DNA of 64,000 nt from Aliihoeflea sp052435735 (GTDB lineage Bacteria > Pseudomonadota > Alphaproteobacteria > Rhizobiales > Rhizobiaceae): the NCBI GenBank assembly GCA_052435735.1, contig JBQVNB010000001.1:62001-126000 (forward strand), read 5' to 3'. This document shows positions 17,996 through 26,570 of the stretch, piece after piece. The notes below the pieces were generated by a model, which did not search any database, was not told the DNA's origin, and was given only the letters and a program-made list of their open reading frames with translations. Position numbers and translations under genes: made by a program. Numbering within the stretch: position 1 is the first letter of the stretch; every line of letters starts with the position of its first letter.

Positions 17996-19087
17996 TCACA
18001 AATCCAGGACGCCGCGCCGGCGCAGCAAAATCCAGAGGAAGAAGGGAGCGCCGACCGCCGCCGTGACGATGCCGATCGGCAATTCGGCCGGCGCGACGAT
18101 GGTGCGCGAGACGGCGTCGGCGAGCAGCAGGAGGCTGGCGCCAAGAAGCGCGGAGGCCGGCAGGAGATAGCGGTGGTCGGGGCCGATCGACAGGCGCAGG
18201 AGGTGCGGCACGACGATGCCGACGAAGCCGATGCCGCCGGAGACGGCCACGGATGCACCCGTGGCCGCTGCGACGGCGACGATGGCGATGTTTTTGAGGC
18301 GCTGGACGGGCACGCCGAGATGATGCGCGGCGCCCTCCCCGAGTGCCAGAGCGTTGAGGCCGCGTGCGAGGAACGGCGAAGCGACGAGGGCGAGGACGAT
18401 GATCGGGCCGGCGGCGAGGATTTTCGTCCATGTCGCGCCGGCGAGCGAGCCGAGGCCCCAGAAGGTCAGGTCGCGGAGCTGGTTGTCGTCGGCGAGATAG
18501 ATGAGGACGCCGGAAAAGGCGCCGGCCATGGCGCCGAGCGCAATGCCGGCTAGAAGCATGGTCGCGACCGAAGTCTGGCCGCGCCGCGTGGCGACCTTGT
18601 AGAGCAGGAGCGTCGTCGCGAGGCCACCGAGGAAGGCGGCAAAGGGCAGCGCGTAGATGCCGAGGAGCGCGACGATGGGGCCGAGCGTCGCGCCGCCGAG
18701 AACGATGATCGAGATGGCGCCGAGACCGGCGCCGGCGGAGACACCGACGAGGCCGGGATCGGCGAGCGGATTCCGGAACAGGCCCTGCATGACCGCGCCC
18801 GAGACGGCAAGTGCGGCCCCGATCAGGATGCCAAGCGCGACGCGCGGCAGGCGGATGTCATAGATGATGACGCGGTCGCGCGCGGAAATCTCGATGTCGC
18901 TCGATAGAGTGGCCCGGATGAGCTCGACCACCGAGGCGTCGGATGCGCCGGCCGTCAGGCTGAAGATCGAGACGAGGACGAGCGCGCCGGCGAGACCGAG
19001 GATCGTCAGCCGCGCGATATGCGAGCGGTCGCCCGCCGGCCTTGCACGGCGCATGACGGGCGACGTCGCCTCTTGTGTCACGCTCAT
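17996..19087 (-). CDS. hmuU: hemin ABC transporter permease HmuU
   Basis: A 363-residue FecCD/BtuC-type permease with about 10 membrane helices. The family landmarks DIRLPRVALGILIGAALAVSGAVMQGLFRNPLADPGLVGVSAGA (residues about 75-120) and GGIGFVGIVVPHLLRLSIGPDHR, the coupling loop for the ATPase, are intact. A short Arg-rich cytoplasmic tail precedes TM1. It starts 1 base after the hmuT stop, so the two are co-translated. Confidence 0.97.
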   Translation of the reverse strand: MSVTQEATSPVMRRARPAGDRSHIARLTILGLAGALVLVSIFSLTAGASDASVVELIRATLSSDIEISARDRVIIYDIRLPRVALGILIGAALAVSGAVMQGLFRNPLADPGLVGVSAGAGLGAISIIVLGGATLGPIVALLGIYALPFAAFLGGLATTLLLYKVATRRGQTSVATMLLAGIALGAMAGAFSGVLIYLADDNQLRDLTFWGLGSLAGATWTKILAAGPIIVLALVASPFLARGLNALALGEGAAHHLGVPVQRLKNIAIVAVAAATGASVAVSGGIGFVGIVVPHLLRLSIGPDHRYLLPASALLGASLLLLADAVSRTIVAPAELPIGIVTAAVGAPFFLWILLRRRGVLDL

Positions 19088-19088
19088 C

Positions 19089-19937
19089 TCAATCGGCTTC
19101 GGCGTGGAGTTTCGCCGCCAATTCCTTTGCGGCGTCGGCCGTGCGCGGGCCGAAGCCGAGCAGGAATGCGCCGTCCATGCGGATGACGCGACCGGTTTCG
19201 CCGGCGGGCGTCGCGGCCAGAGCGGGCTGCGTGGAGAGGTCGACGGGCGCGGGGTCGAGATTGCCGCCGCGATCCATGAGGAGAATGACGTCCGGCGCGG
19301 CGGTGACGATGGCTTCGTCGGTCAGTTGCTTGTAGCCGGGATAGTCGGTGATGGCGTTTTCGCCGCCGGCAAGGCGGATCATGCCATCTGCCGCGGTGTC
19401 GGTGCCGGACGCCATGACGCGCCCGCCTTCCATCGACAGGATGAAGAGCACGCGGGCGGGGTCATCGATGCCAGACGCGGCAGCTTCGGCCGCCTGGAGA
19501 TCGGCATCGATGCGCTTTGCCAGTTCGGCGGCTTCGTCCTCGACGCCCAAAGCTTCGCCGACCGCCTCGACCTTGGCGAGCACGCCTTCGCGGTCGAAGC
19601 TTTCCGGGACGGTGACGACCGGCACGCTTGCCGAGCGGATCACATCCATCGCCTCGGGCGGGCCTGCGCCTTCAAGCGTCAGGATCAGGTCGGGATCGAC
19701 CGAGAGGACGCCTTCGGGCGCGAGCGCGCGCATGTAGCCGACATCCGGGAGCGCCAGCGCTTCGCGCGGGAAGACGCTGGTGGTGTCGCGGGCGATGAGG
19801 CGGTCTTCCTGGCCGAGTGCATAGACGATCTCGGTCAACGAGCCGCCGATGGCGACGATGCGCTGCGGGCCGTCCTGCGCGAGCGCCGCCGTTGAAAGCG
19901 CCAGCGTCGCGGCAAGGCCCAGAATGATGGTCTTCAT
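19089..19937 (-). CDS. hmuT: periplasmic hemin-binding protein HmuT
   Basis: A 282-residue cluster A-III solute-binding protein delivering heme to HmuUV. Signal peptide MKTIILGLAATLALSTAALA is followed by RIVAIGGSLTEIVYALGQEDRLIARDTTS, typical of HmuT/ShuT, and a conserved Tyr in GYMRAL that ligates heme iron in relatives. The C-terminus GFGPRTADAAKELAAKLH is also standard. The start is ATG 19937. It sits between hmuS and hmuU in the operon. Confidence 0.96.
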   Translation of the reverse strand: MKTIILGLAATLALSTAALAQDGPQRIVAIGGSLTEIVYALGQEDRLIARDTTSVFPREALALPDVGYMRALAPEGVLSVDPDLILTLEGAGPPEAMDVIRSASVPVVTVPESFDREGVLAKVEAVGEALGVEDEAAELAKRIDADLQAAEAAASGIDDPARVLFILSMEGGRVMASGTDTAADGMIRLAGGENAITDYPGYKQLTDEAIVTAAPDVILLMDRGGNLDPAPVDLSTQPALAATPAGETGRVIRMDGAFLLGFGPRTADAAKELAAKLHAEAD

Positions 19938-19948
19938 GGTCGCCTCGT

Positions 19949-21001
19949 TCAGGCCGCGCTCGAACGCGGAATGCGCGGCAGGTTTTCCGCGATCAGGCGC
20001 CAGTCGGCGCGTTCGTCCTCGCCTTCCTTGCGCTTGCCGAAGAACTGGATGATCAGTTCGCCGTTCGCGTCGTAGGCCTCGATGGACGTGACGTGGCCCT
20101 CCTTCGTCGGCTTGCGCACGCCCCAGAGCTCGGCGACGTGGTCGGCGCGCAAATGGAGGTGGAAGGTCGGGTCCATGACGTTGATCCACGGGCCCATCGG
20201 CTTAACGTTCATGATCGGCCCCGAATGGATCTGGATGCAGCCGCGATTGCCGACGAAGCACATGATCGGGAAGCCTTGCTCGACGGCATGATTGAACATG
20301 GCGTGGAGGCCGCTTGCGTCAAGCTGCCAGGCGAAATCGTCGCCGACGAGCCCCACCGCCTCGCGGCGCGACAGCTTCATCGAACGCAGGAGCCCGACGA
20401 ACTCGTGCGGATCTGTCATTGCGGCCCAGCGGTCGCGCACGGCGTTGCCGTCGGCGCTGGTGGGCACGAACTCGACCGGCGCGGATGGCGCGATGTCGAG
20501 TTCCTGTGCCTGCGCGTCGGACGCCATGGACGCGACGAGCTTGTGGAAGGCGTAGAGATTGGACGAGGGCCGCAGATGGATCTTGTGGACCGCGTCGCCG
20601 GCCTTGTCGAAGAACTGGAGGCTGCGGCGGATCTCGTCGCCGTCGCGCTTTTCGACGGCAAAGCCGTGGGCCCAGACCTTCGGGAAGATCCGCAGGTCGA
20701 TCTCGCCGCCGAGCACCATCGCCGCATGCGGGCCGGGATGGACGTTGTCGTAGACGCCGATCTTCTCGTGCACGGCGCTTTCGTTGCGGGTCAGCGCCAT
20801 GACCTCGCCGACGGCTTCGAGGCCAGCGAGGAGGTCGTTCACGCGCGGTTCGATCGCGGTTGCGCCCTCGCCCACTTGAGCTGCGACGAGTTCGGCTTCG
20901 GAAATGGCGAGCTGCGCGGCGAGATCACGCTCGCGCATCTTCGGATTGTCGGCGCGCGCCTGACGGACTTCCCGCGGCGTCGGCTTGACGACAGCAGTCA
21001 T
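19949..21001 (-). CDS. hmuS: hemin-degrading/trafficking factor HmuS
   Basis: A 350-residue cytoplasmic heme-binding protein of the HemS/ChuS family, made of two repeated halves (about residues 35-170 and 205-340). Heme contacts seen include FVGNRGCIQIHSGPI and the His-rich stretch MDPTFHLHLRADHVAELWGVRKPTKEGHVTSIEAYD that ends each repeat. It receives imported heme and either passes it on or breaks it. It lies 11 bases upstream of hmuT and 7 bases downstream of hmuP. Confidence 0.95.
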   Translation of the reverse strand: MTAVVKPTPREVRQARADNPKMRERDLAAQLAISEAELVAAQVGEGATAIEPRVNDLLAGLEAVGEVMALTRNESAVHEKIGVYDNVHPGPHAAMVLGGEIDLRIFPKVWAHGFAVEKRDGDEIRRSLQFFDKAGDAVHKIHLRPSSNLYAFHKLVASMASDAQAQELDIAPSAPVEFVPTSADGNAVRDRWAAMTDPHEFVGLLRSMKLSRREAVGLVGDDFAWQLDASGLHAMFNHAVEQGFPIMCFVGNRGCIQIHSGPIMNVKPMGPWINVMDPTFHLHLRADHVAELWGVRKPTKEGHVTSIEAYDANGELIIQFFGKRKEGEDERADWRLIAENLPRIPRSSAA

Positions 21002-21008
21002 GGAGCAC

Positions 21009-21200
21009 CTATTTGTTGAGGATCAGCTTGCCCTGGCGGGTGATCTTGAGGCGGTAGACCGCGCCTTCATGCTCGATGCAGATTTCGGTGCGCCCCTCGA
21101 ACAGGTCGCGGCTCTGCACGTGACGCGGTTCGGACCGTGTCTCCTCATGCTTCCAGTCAGTTCGTGAACGCTCAGCAAATGCGTCCGGTGAATTGCTCAT
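21009..21200 (-). CDS. hmuP: hemin uptake protein HmuP
   Basis: A 63-residue protein whose C-terminal half, SRDLFEGRTEICIEHEGAVYRLKITRQGKLILNK, is the HmuP signature. In Bradyrhizobium HmuP is a co-activator of hmuR and other heme-uptake genes acting with Irr. It heads the leftward operon. The start at 21200 fits relatives; in-frame GTG 21206 and ATG 21263 are alternatives, and no strong ribosome-binding site decides among them. It is divergent from hmuR. Confidence 0.9.
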   Translation of the reverse strand: MSNSPDAFAERSRTDWKHEETRSEPRHVQSRDLFEGRTEICIEHEGAVYRLKITRQGKLILNK

Positions 21201-21281
21201 ATTCACGGTGTCAAACCCCTCTTCGCGCCGGGCTTGCTGAAGGCTGGCTGGGCGACAGGACAAATCTCGATTGCGATTTCT

Positions 21282-21296
21282 TGACAGTGATAATCA
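21282..21296. promoter_or_regulatory. IRO box (RirA operator) between hmuP and hmuR
   Basis: TGACAGTGATAATCA is an exact TGA-N9-TCA match with inner symmetry. It overlaps a consensus -35 hexamer TTGACA (21281-21286) on the rightward strand, 127 bases before hmuR and 82 bases before hmuP, so one operator could silence both arms. No convincing -10 was fixed for either direction. Confidence 0.65.
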
Positions 21297-21422
21297 GGTT
21301 TTATAGGGAAGCGCAATACCGGAGTGAATTGGTCAGGTAATGACCCCTCTCCGGCTCGAGACTTGCCAGCGAGCCCAGCGCCAGCCAGCAGCAACCAGAT
21401 CATTGAATCAGGAGCGTGGGTG

Positions 21423-23561
21423 ATGACGGGCATAGGGGCATGGGGCGCAAGCTCGACGGGACGGACAAGGCGGGCGATGTGGCTTGCCAGCGTTGCATTG
21501 GTGGCGGGTTCGCCCGCCATGGCACAGGAGGAGGCGGATCTGTCGGAGGCGCTTGCACGCGTGACCGTGCTCGACCAGATCACCATCGTCAGCCGGACGG
21601 GCGAAAGTCCGATCGATCAACTGGCATCGGTGAGCCGGATCGACCGCGAGCAGATCGAACGCCGCCAGCCCGCGACGGTCGGCGGGCTGCTGTTCGGCGT
21701 TCCGGGCATCACGGCGCAATCCGACGCCAAGCGCGCGGCTTCCAGCATCAATGTGCGCGGGTTGCAGGATTTCGGGCGCGTCTCGGTCATCGTCGACGGA
21801 GCGCGGCAAAACTTCCAGCGCTCGGGCCACGGCACGCAAAGCCTGTTCTTCCTCGACCCCGAACTCGTCCAGCAGGTCGACGTGATCCGCGGCCCGGTGG
21901 CCAACACCTATGGCTCAGGCGCGATCGGCGGCGTGGTGTTCTTCGAGACGAAAGACGCCGAGGATTTCCTCAATGACGACGAGACCTATGCCGTCTCCAC
22001 CACCGGGCGTTACGAAAGCAACGGCAATGGCTGGACGACAAGCGCGGTCGGTGCCTATCGCATCAACGATGCGGTTGACGTTCTGGGCAATGTCGTCTGG
22101 CGCGATTTCGGCGACTACAAGGATGGCGGCGGCGACCGGGTCGCAGGCTCCAGTTTCGACGTTCTGAGCGGGCTCCTCAAGTCCACCATCCGGCCGACCG
22201 AATTCTCGACGCTGAAGCTGGGCTGGACCGGGGCCGACAATGGCTGGACCGAAGGCGCCGACACCTATGACGTCGACCTCAAGCAGAACACCTGGACGGC
22301 CCGCTACAACGTGACCGATCCGGACCGGACCTGGCTCGATCTCAACGTCAACCTCGCCTACAACGCGGCCGATCTCGTCCAGACCTTCAAGACCGACACG
22401 CGCCAGTTCTCATCCGTTACCGGCCTGCCGATCGTCATTCCGGCCGGTTCGCAGACCAGCTACGACCTCGCCACGCTGGGCATCGACATCTGGAACACGT
22501 CGCGGTTTTCGACCGGCCTCGTCGACCATGAACTGACCTATGGCGGCGACTGGCTGCAGGACGACGTGACGACCGCGAGCCCGGCGGGCGGCAGCGACGT
22601 CTATACGCCGTCCGGCAAGCGCAAGGTTGGCGGCGCCTATGTGCAGAACAAGCTGACCTATGACTGGCTCGAGGTGATCGGCGCGCTGCGCTACGACACC
22701 TACAGCCTCGACGGCACCGATGCGGAAAGCTCCGGCGACCGGCTGTCGCCGCGCCTGACGGTGGGCGTCTCGCCCTTCGACAATGAGGCGCTCGCGGGGC
22801 TGCAGTTCTATGGCACTTATGCCAAGGGCTACCGCTCGCCGACCGTCACCGAGACGCTGATCAGCGGATTGCACCCCAATGGCGTGGTGTTTCCGTTCCT
22901 GCCCAACCCGAACCTGCGCCCGGAGACGGCAAAGACCTGGGAAGCGGGCATCAACTACAGTCGCGACGGCATCTTCGACGGAAATGACAGCCTGCGCATC
23001 AAGGCCGCCTACTTCCACAATGATATTGAGGATTACATCGGCGGGCAGAACCTGTCGCCTTTCGCGCCCGGCTCGGGTTGCCCGTTCATTCCCGGTCCAG
23101 GCGCGATCCCGATCTGCTTCCAGTACCAGAACTTCGCGGCCGCAGAGATCAGCGGCTTCGAGTTCGAGGCCGTCTACGACCAGGGACGCTTCTTCGGCGG
23201 GCTTTCGGCGTCGATCATCGACGGCTTTACCGAACAGGACGGCGTGCGCGCGGACCTCGTCACCATTCCTTCGAGCCAGGTGACAGCGCAGCTCGGCATG
23301 CGGGCCTATGAAGGACGGCTGACCTTCGGCGGCGAGGTGCAGCACAATGTGCCGCCCAGCGGCGCGAGCTTTGCCGACGACTATACGCTGGTGAACCTCT
23401 TCGCCAACTACCAGGCGACCGAGAATTTCCGGCTCGACTTCCGCATCGACAACCTGTTCGATGTCAAATACGCAAATCCGCTCAATGCCTCGACGACGAC
23501 CACGGTCTATGAGCCGGGCCTGTCGGTCAAGGTTGGCGCAACCATGCGCTGGGGCGGCTGA
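21423..23561 (+). CDS. hmuR: TonB-dependent heme receptor HmuR
   Basis: A 712-residue outer-membrane receptor of the TonB-hemoglobin/transferrin/lactoferrin type. After a long signal region (cleavage likely after SPAMA, near residue 35) comes a TonB-box-like DQITIVSRTGESPIDQLASVS, the plug domain with NVRGLQDFGRVSVIVDGARQNFQRSGHG, and a beta-barrel. The heme-receptor landmarks are present: a FRAP-like YRSP, a His in SGLHPNG and NPNLRPE. The start at 21423 is set by AGGAG 8 bases upstream; the open frame runs further up to 21324 through the control region. It leads the rightward heme/TonB operon. Confidence 0.95.
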   Translation: MTGIGAWGASSTGRTRRAMWLASVALVAGSPAMAQEEADLSEALARVTVLDQITIVSRTGESPIDQLASVSRIDREQIERRQPATVGGLLFGVPGITAQSDAKRAASSINVRGLQDFGRVSVIVDGARQNFQRSGHGTQSLFFLDPELVQQVDVIRGPVANTYGSGAIGGVVFFETKDAEDFLNDDETYAVSTTGRYESNGNGWTTSAVGAYRINDAVDVLGNVVWRDFGDYKDGGGDRVAGSSFDVLSGLLKSTIRPTEFSTLKLGWTGADNGWTEGADTYDVDLKQNTWTARYNVTDPDRTWLDLNVNLAYNAADLVQTFKTDTRQFSSVTGLPIVIPAGSQTSYDLATLGIDIWNTSRFSTGLVDHELTYGGDWLQDDVTTASPAGGSDVYTPSGKRKVGGAYVQNKLTYDWLEVIGALRYDTYSLDGTDAESSGDRLSPRLTVGVSPFDNEALAGLQFYGTYAKGYRSPTVTETLISGLHPNGVVFPFLPNPNLRPETAKTWEAGINYSRDGIFDGNDSLRIKAAYFHNDIEDYIGGQNLSPFAPGSGCPFIPGPGAIPICFQYQNFAAAEISGFEFEAVYDQGRFFGGLSASIIDGFTEQDGVRADLVTIPSSQVTAQLGMRAYEGRLTFGGEVQHNVPPSGASFADDYTLVNLFANYQATENFRLDFRIDNLFDVKYANPLNASTTTTVYEPGLSVKVGATMRWGG

Positions 23562-23653
23562 TGGTGACCGGGGCGATGCACGTTCCAACGGCCTCCACCG
23601 GCGTCGCCCCGGCCCCGTCATTTCGACCGTTTAGATTTACATCGGAGACATTC

Positions 23654-24088
23654 ATGAATTCGACCTGGAAGCGCCTATCGCTCGGCATCCTAGCCGCCAC
23701 GTTTGCATGGGGCCCTGCGGCGGCGCAGGAGGCCGATGCGCCGGCGCTCTCGCTTGAACTCAACGCGCTGCAGCCTTCCGAAGGCGGATGCCGGTTGACC
23801 TTCGTCGTGGAAAACGGCCTCGGCGCCGATGTCAGCCGCGCGGCGTTCGAGCTCGTTCTTTTCAATGCCGAGGGCCTCGTCAACAGGATGACGGTCGTCG
23901 ACTTCCAGGACCTGCCGGCCAACAAGACCAAGGTGCGCCAATTCGACTTCAAGGGAACGCCCTGCGACCAGCTCGGCCGCGTCCTGATCAACGATGCGAC
24001 GGACTGCGCCGGCGACGGCATCGAACCGGATGCCTGCATTCGCAATCTCAAGACCGCGACCAAGTCGTCGGTCGAATTCGGGAGCTGA
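23654..24088 (+). CDS. small secreted four-cysteine protein in the heme operon
   Basis: A 144-residue protein with a clear signal peptide (MNSTWKRLSLGILAATFAWG, cleavage after AAAQ) and a mature beta-rich domain of about 115 residues with four cysteines (GGCRL, TPCDQ, TDCAG, DACIR), enough for two disulfides. I do not recognise a named family, though a similar gene is usual between heme receptor and exbB in rhizobia. The start is ATG 23654 with GGAGA 6 bases upstream. It lies 92 bases after hmuR and 4 bases before exbB, so it is likely a periplasmic accessory of the TonB-driven heme importer. Confidence 0.75.
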   Translation: MNSTWKRLSLGILAATFAWGPAAAQEADAPALSLELNALQPSEGGCRLTFVVENGLGADVSRAAFELVLFNAEGLVNRMTVVDFQDLPANKTKVRQFDFKGTPCDQLGRVLINDATDCAGDGIEPDACIRNLKTATKSSVEFGS

Positions 24089-24092
24089 CCCC

Positions 24093-24770
24093 ATGGTCGA
24101 GACAATCCGCTGGTTTCTTGAGCTGGGCGGCACGGTCGTCGCCATCCTGCTCGTCCTGTCCGTCTTCGCGGTCGCCATCATCGTCCTGAAGTTCTGGCAA
24201 TTCTGGCGCGAGGGCGTCGGCAGGCACGGCCGCGCCAAGAAGGCGCTGCACGCCTGGTTCCATGGCGGCTATGGCGATGCGCGCCATCTTCTCGACGACG
24301 ACCGCTCGGCGCTCGGTTCAGCACTTTCGACCGCGATGCGGCTTGCAGCGAACCGATCGGCGTCGAAATCCGTCATCGAGGACGAAGTCGGCCGTATCGC
24401 GCTCGGCCGGTTGCACGAATTGCAGAAGGGGTTTCGCGCGCTCGATGCGATCGCGCAGATCGCGCCGCTTCTGGGTCTGTTCGGCACGGTGCTGGGCATG
24501 ATCGAGGCATTCCAGGCGCTGCAGGGTGCAGGCAATGCGGTCGATCCGTCGCTACTTGCCGGCGGCATCTGGGTTGCCCTCCTGACCACCGCAGTCGGCC
24601 TTGCGGTCGCCATGCCCGTATCGTTGATCCTGACCTGGTTCGAAACGCGGCTCGACAACGAGCGCGTTGCCATCGAGACGATGACGACCTCGCTGCTGTC
24701 GCAGCGTGAGATCGGCACGCCGCAGCCCATTCGCGCTGACAACCTGGCGGAGCGGAGCCATGCGCATTGA
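24093..24770 (+). CDS. exbB: TonB-system energising protein ExbB
   Basis: A 225-residue MotA/TolQ/ExbB proton-channel protein with three membrane segments: LGGTVVAILLVLSVFAVAIIVL near the N-terminus, then the paired helices IAQIAPLLGLFGTVLGMIEAF and GGIWVALLTTAVGLAVAMPVSLIL. The pore-lining Thr residues and GLFGTVLGMI motif are conserved. It starts 4 bases after the preceding gene (GGAG about 8 bases upstream) and its end overlaps the first exbD by 11 bases. Confidence 0.93.
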   Translation: MVETIRWFLELGGTVVAILLVLSVFAVAIIVLKFWQFWREGVGRHGRAKKALHAWFHGGYGDARHLLDDDRSALGSALSTAMRLAANRSASKSVIEDEVGRIALGRLHELQKGFRALDAIAQIAPLLGLFGTVLGMIEAFQALQGAGNAVDPSLLAGGIWVALLTTAVGLAVAMPVSLILTWFETRLDNERVAIETMTTSLLSQREIGTPQPIRADNLAERSHAH

Positions 24771-25146
24771 ACAGGCGATCAAGCAGCGGCGGCCATTGTC
24801 GCTGACCTCGCTGATCGACGTTATCTTCCTGCTGCTGCTGTTCTTCATGCTTTCGTCGACCTTCACGCGGTTCGCGGAAGTCGAGATCACGGGCGGCCGG
24901 GCGACGACGGCAAGTGCGGCAGAACGCCCCGACGTGCTCATCCGCCTCTCGGCCGAGGGCTGGCAAGTGAATGGCGTGACTTTGGGCGAGGACGAGGCGA
25001 TTCCCGAGCTCGCACGCCTTCACGAGGCGGGGGCGGAAAGCGCCGTCGTGCTGGTGCGCGGCGCGGACGTCACCTCGCAGATGCTGGTCGGTGCTGTCGA
25101 GCGCATCCGGCGCGAAACGGAACTCACGCTTTCGGTAGCCAGGTAG
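24760..25146 (+). CDS. exbD: ExbD/TolR-family protein, first copy
   Basis: A 128-residue single-pass protein: a cytoplasmic N-terminus, one helix (SLIDVIFLLLLFFMLSSTF) carrying the essential Asp in LIDVIF, and a periplasmic domain that binds TonB. The Asp is the proton relay of the ExbB-ExbD motor. It overlaps exbB by 11 bases and is followed 4 bases later by a second exbD. Confidence 0.92.
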   Translation: MRIEQAIKQRRPLSLTSLIDVIFLLLLFFMLSSTFTRFAEVEITGGRATTASAAERPDVLIRLSAEGWQVNGVTLGEDEAIPELARLHEAGAESAVVLVRGADVTSQMLVGAVERIRRETELTLSVAR

Positions 25147-25150
25147 AACG

Positions 25151-25552
25151 ATGAAGCTTCCACGACCACGTCCTTCCCGAAAGGGTGAGAGCACGATCGC
25201 GCTGATCAACATCGTCTTCCTGATGCTGATCTTCTTCCTGATCGCCGGCTCGCTCGCGCCGCCGATCGATTCGGAAATTTCGTTCATCTCGACTGCAGAT
25301 GCGGACGGGTCCGAACCGCCGGACGCGCTGTACGTGACCGCAGACGGCACGATGCGCAGCCGCGGCGTCGAAATGAGCGCCGCCGACTACGTCGCCCGCG
25401 AAGCTGAGCGGCAGGCGGAAACGGATGGCGTCGAAATCAAGCTCGCCGCCGACCGCGACCTTGCCGCCGACAAGCTGATCGACGTCGTCGCGGAGCTGCG
25501 CGCCGCTGGCGCCGGCACGATCCGCGTCATCACCGAACGGGCCGTTCCATGA
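25151..25552 (+). CDS. ExbD/TolR-family protein, second copy
   Basis: A 133-residue ExbD-like protein, distinct in sequence from the copy upstream. Its helix reads TIALINIVFLMLIFFLIAGSL, where the position equivalent to the proton-carrying Asp of ExbD (LIDVIF) is Asn (LINIVF). The cytoplasmic tail is Lys/Arg-rich and a periplasmic domain follows. The substitution suggests a structural or regulatory partner, since ExbB pentamers hold an ExbD dimer. Its TGA overlaps the ATG of tonB by four bases. Confidence 0.88.
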   Translation: MKLPRPRPSRKGESTIALINIVFLMLIFFLIAGSLAPPIDSEISFISTADADGSEPPDALYVTADGTMRSRGVEMSAADYVAREAERQAETDGVEIKLAADRDLAADKLIDVVAELRAAGAGTIRVITERAVP

Positions 25553-26565
25553 AGTCACGCCTGTTCAAATGGACTGCCGCCTTTGCCATCTCCGCCGCGC
25601 TGCATGCGGGAGCGGTGGGGCTTTTCCTGTCGCCGAACGAAGAGATCAGGATCGCCGGCGGCGCACCGACCGAACTCGCCGTCATCGGCAACGCATTCGA
25701 GGACGAGGTTGCGGCTGGCGACGCGGCGGAGACCGTGACGCCGAGCGAGACCGAAGCGGTCGAGCCGGTCGACACGGCGCAGCAGACGGCGGTCGTGCAG
25801 CCGGAGGCCGTTGAGCCAACGCCGAGCGAAGCGATGACGCCCGCCGAGACGGAGGCGGTCGAAGCCGAACCCGTCGAGGACGCGACGGCCGTTCCCGTGC
25901 TGCCGGCACAACGCGAGGAAGAGACGCCGGCGCCCGCCGAGACGCCTGAACAGGCCGAGGCCGTCGAACCGGATGCCGTGCCGGTCGAGAAGCAAGAAAG
26001 CGTGACCGCCGTGGAGCCGGAGACGATGGAACCGCTGCCCGAGGACGAACTCGCACTCGTCGACGTGCCCGTTCCGACGCCACGCCCAGCCTACACACCC
26101 CCACCCCCGCCACAGCGCACCGAACAGCCACGGCAGCAGCAGGCCGCCCGACAGGCTCCGCGCCAGGGCTCCGGCGGCCAGAGCCAGACCGACGCGCGGC
26201 GCGGAACGGCAGAGGGCAACGCATCTGCCGGCGGCACGTCTTCGGGCCAGGCCGCGCAGTCTAACGCGGCCGGCAATGCGGCCGTCTCGAACTACCCTGG
26301 GCAGGTCGCGAGCCGGCTTCGGCGATCGCTGCGCTATCCGCGCGAGGCGCAGCGGCAGGGTGTTCGCGGCGAGGTGCACGTGCAGTTCACCGTCAATGCC
26401 GGCGGCGGCGTCGGCGGCGTCAGCATCGCGCGCAGCTCCGGCTCTCCGGTGCTCGACCAGGCGGCGATGGAAACGGTGCAGCGCGCGGCGCCCTTCCCGG
26501 CCATCCCGGCGGCGGCGGGGCGCAATTCCTGGCCGTTCACCGTGCCGCTGGTCTTTTCGAGGTAA
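25549..26565 (+). CDS. tonB: TonB energy transducer
   Basis: A 338-residue protein anchored by one N-terminal helix (WTAAFAISAALHAGAVGLFL) with the His used for ExbB contact, then an unusually long acidic Ala/Glu/Pro-rich spacer (about residues 55-175), a basic Pro/Gln-rich part (TPRPAYTPPPPPQR), a low-complexity Gly/Ser/Ala linker and the C-terminal TonB domain (YPGQVASRLRRSLRYPREAQRQGVRGEVHVQF...) that binds TonB boxes. It overlaps the second exbD by four bases. The placement suggests it serves HmuR first, though it may power other receptors. Confidence 0.93.
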   Translation: MKSRLFKWTAAFAISAALHAGAVGLFLSPNEEIRIAGGAPTELAVIGNAFEDEVAAGDAAETVTPSETEAVEPVDTAQQTAVVQPEAVEPTPSEAMTPAETEAVEAEPVEDATAVPVLPAQREEETPAPAETPEQAEAVEPDAVPVEKQESVTAVEPETMEPLPEDELALVDVPVPTPRPAYTPPPPPQRTEQPRQQQAARQAPRQGSGGQSQTDARRGTAEGNASAGGTSSGQAAQSNAAGNAAVSNYPGQVASRLRRSLRYPREAQRQGVRGEVHVQFTVNAGGGVGGVSIARSSGSPVLDQAAMETVQRAAPFPAIPAAAGRNSWPFTVPLVFSR

Positions 26566-26570
26566 CCGCG

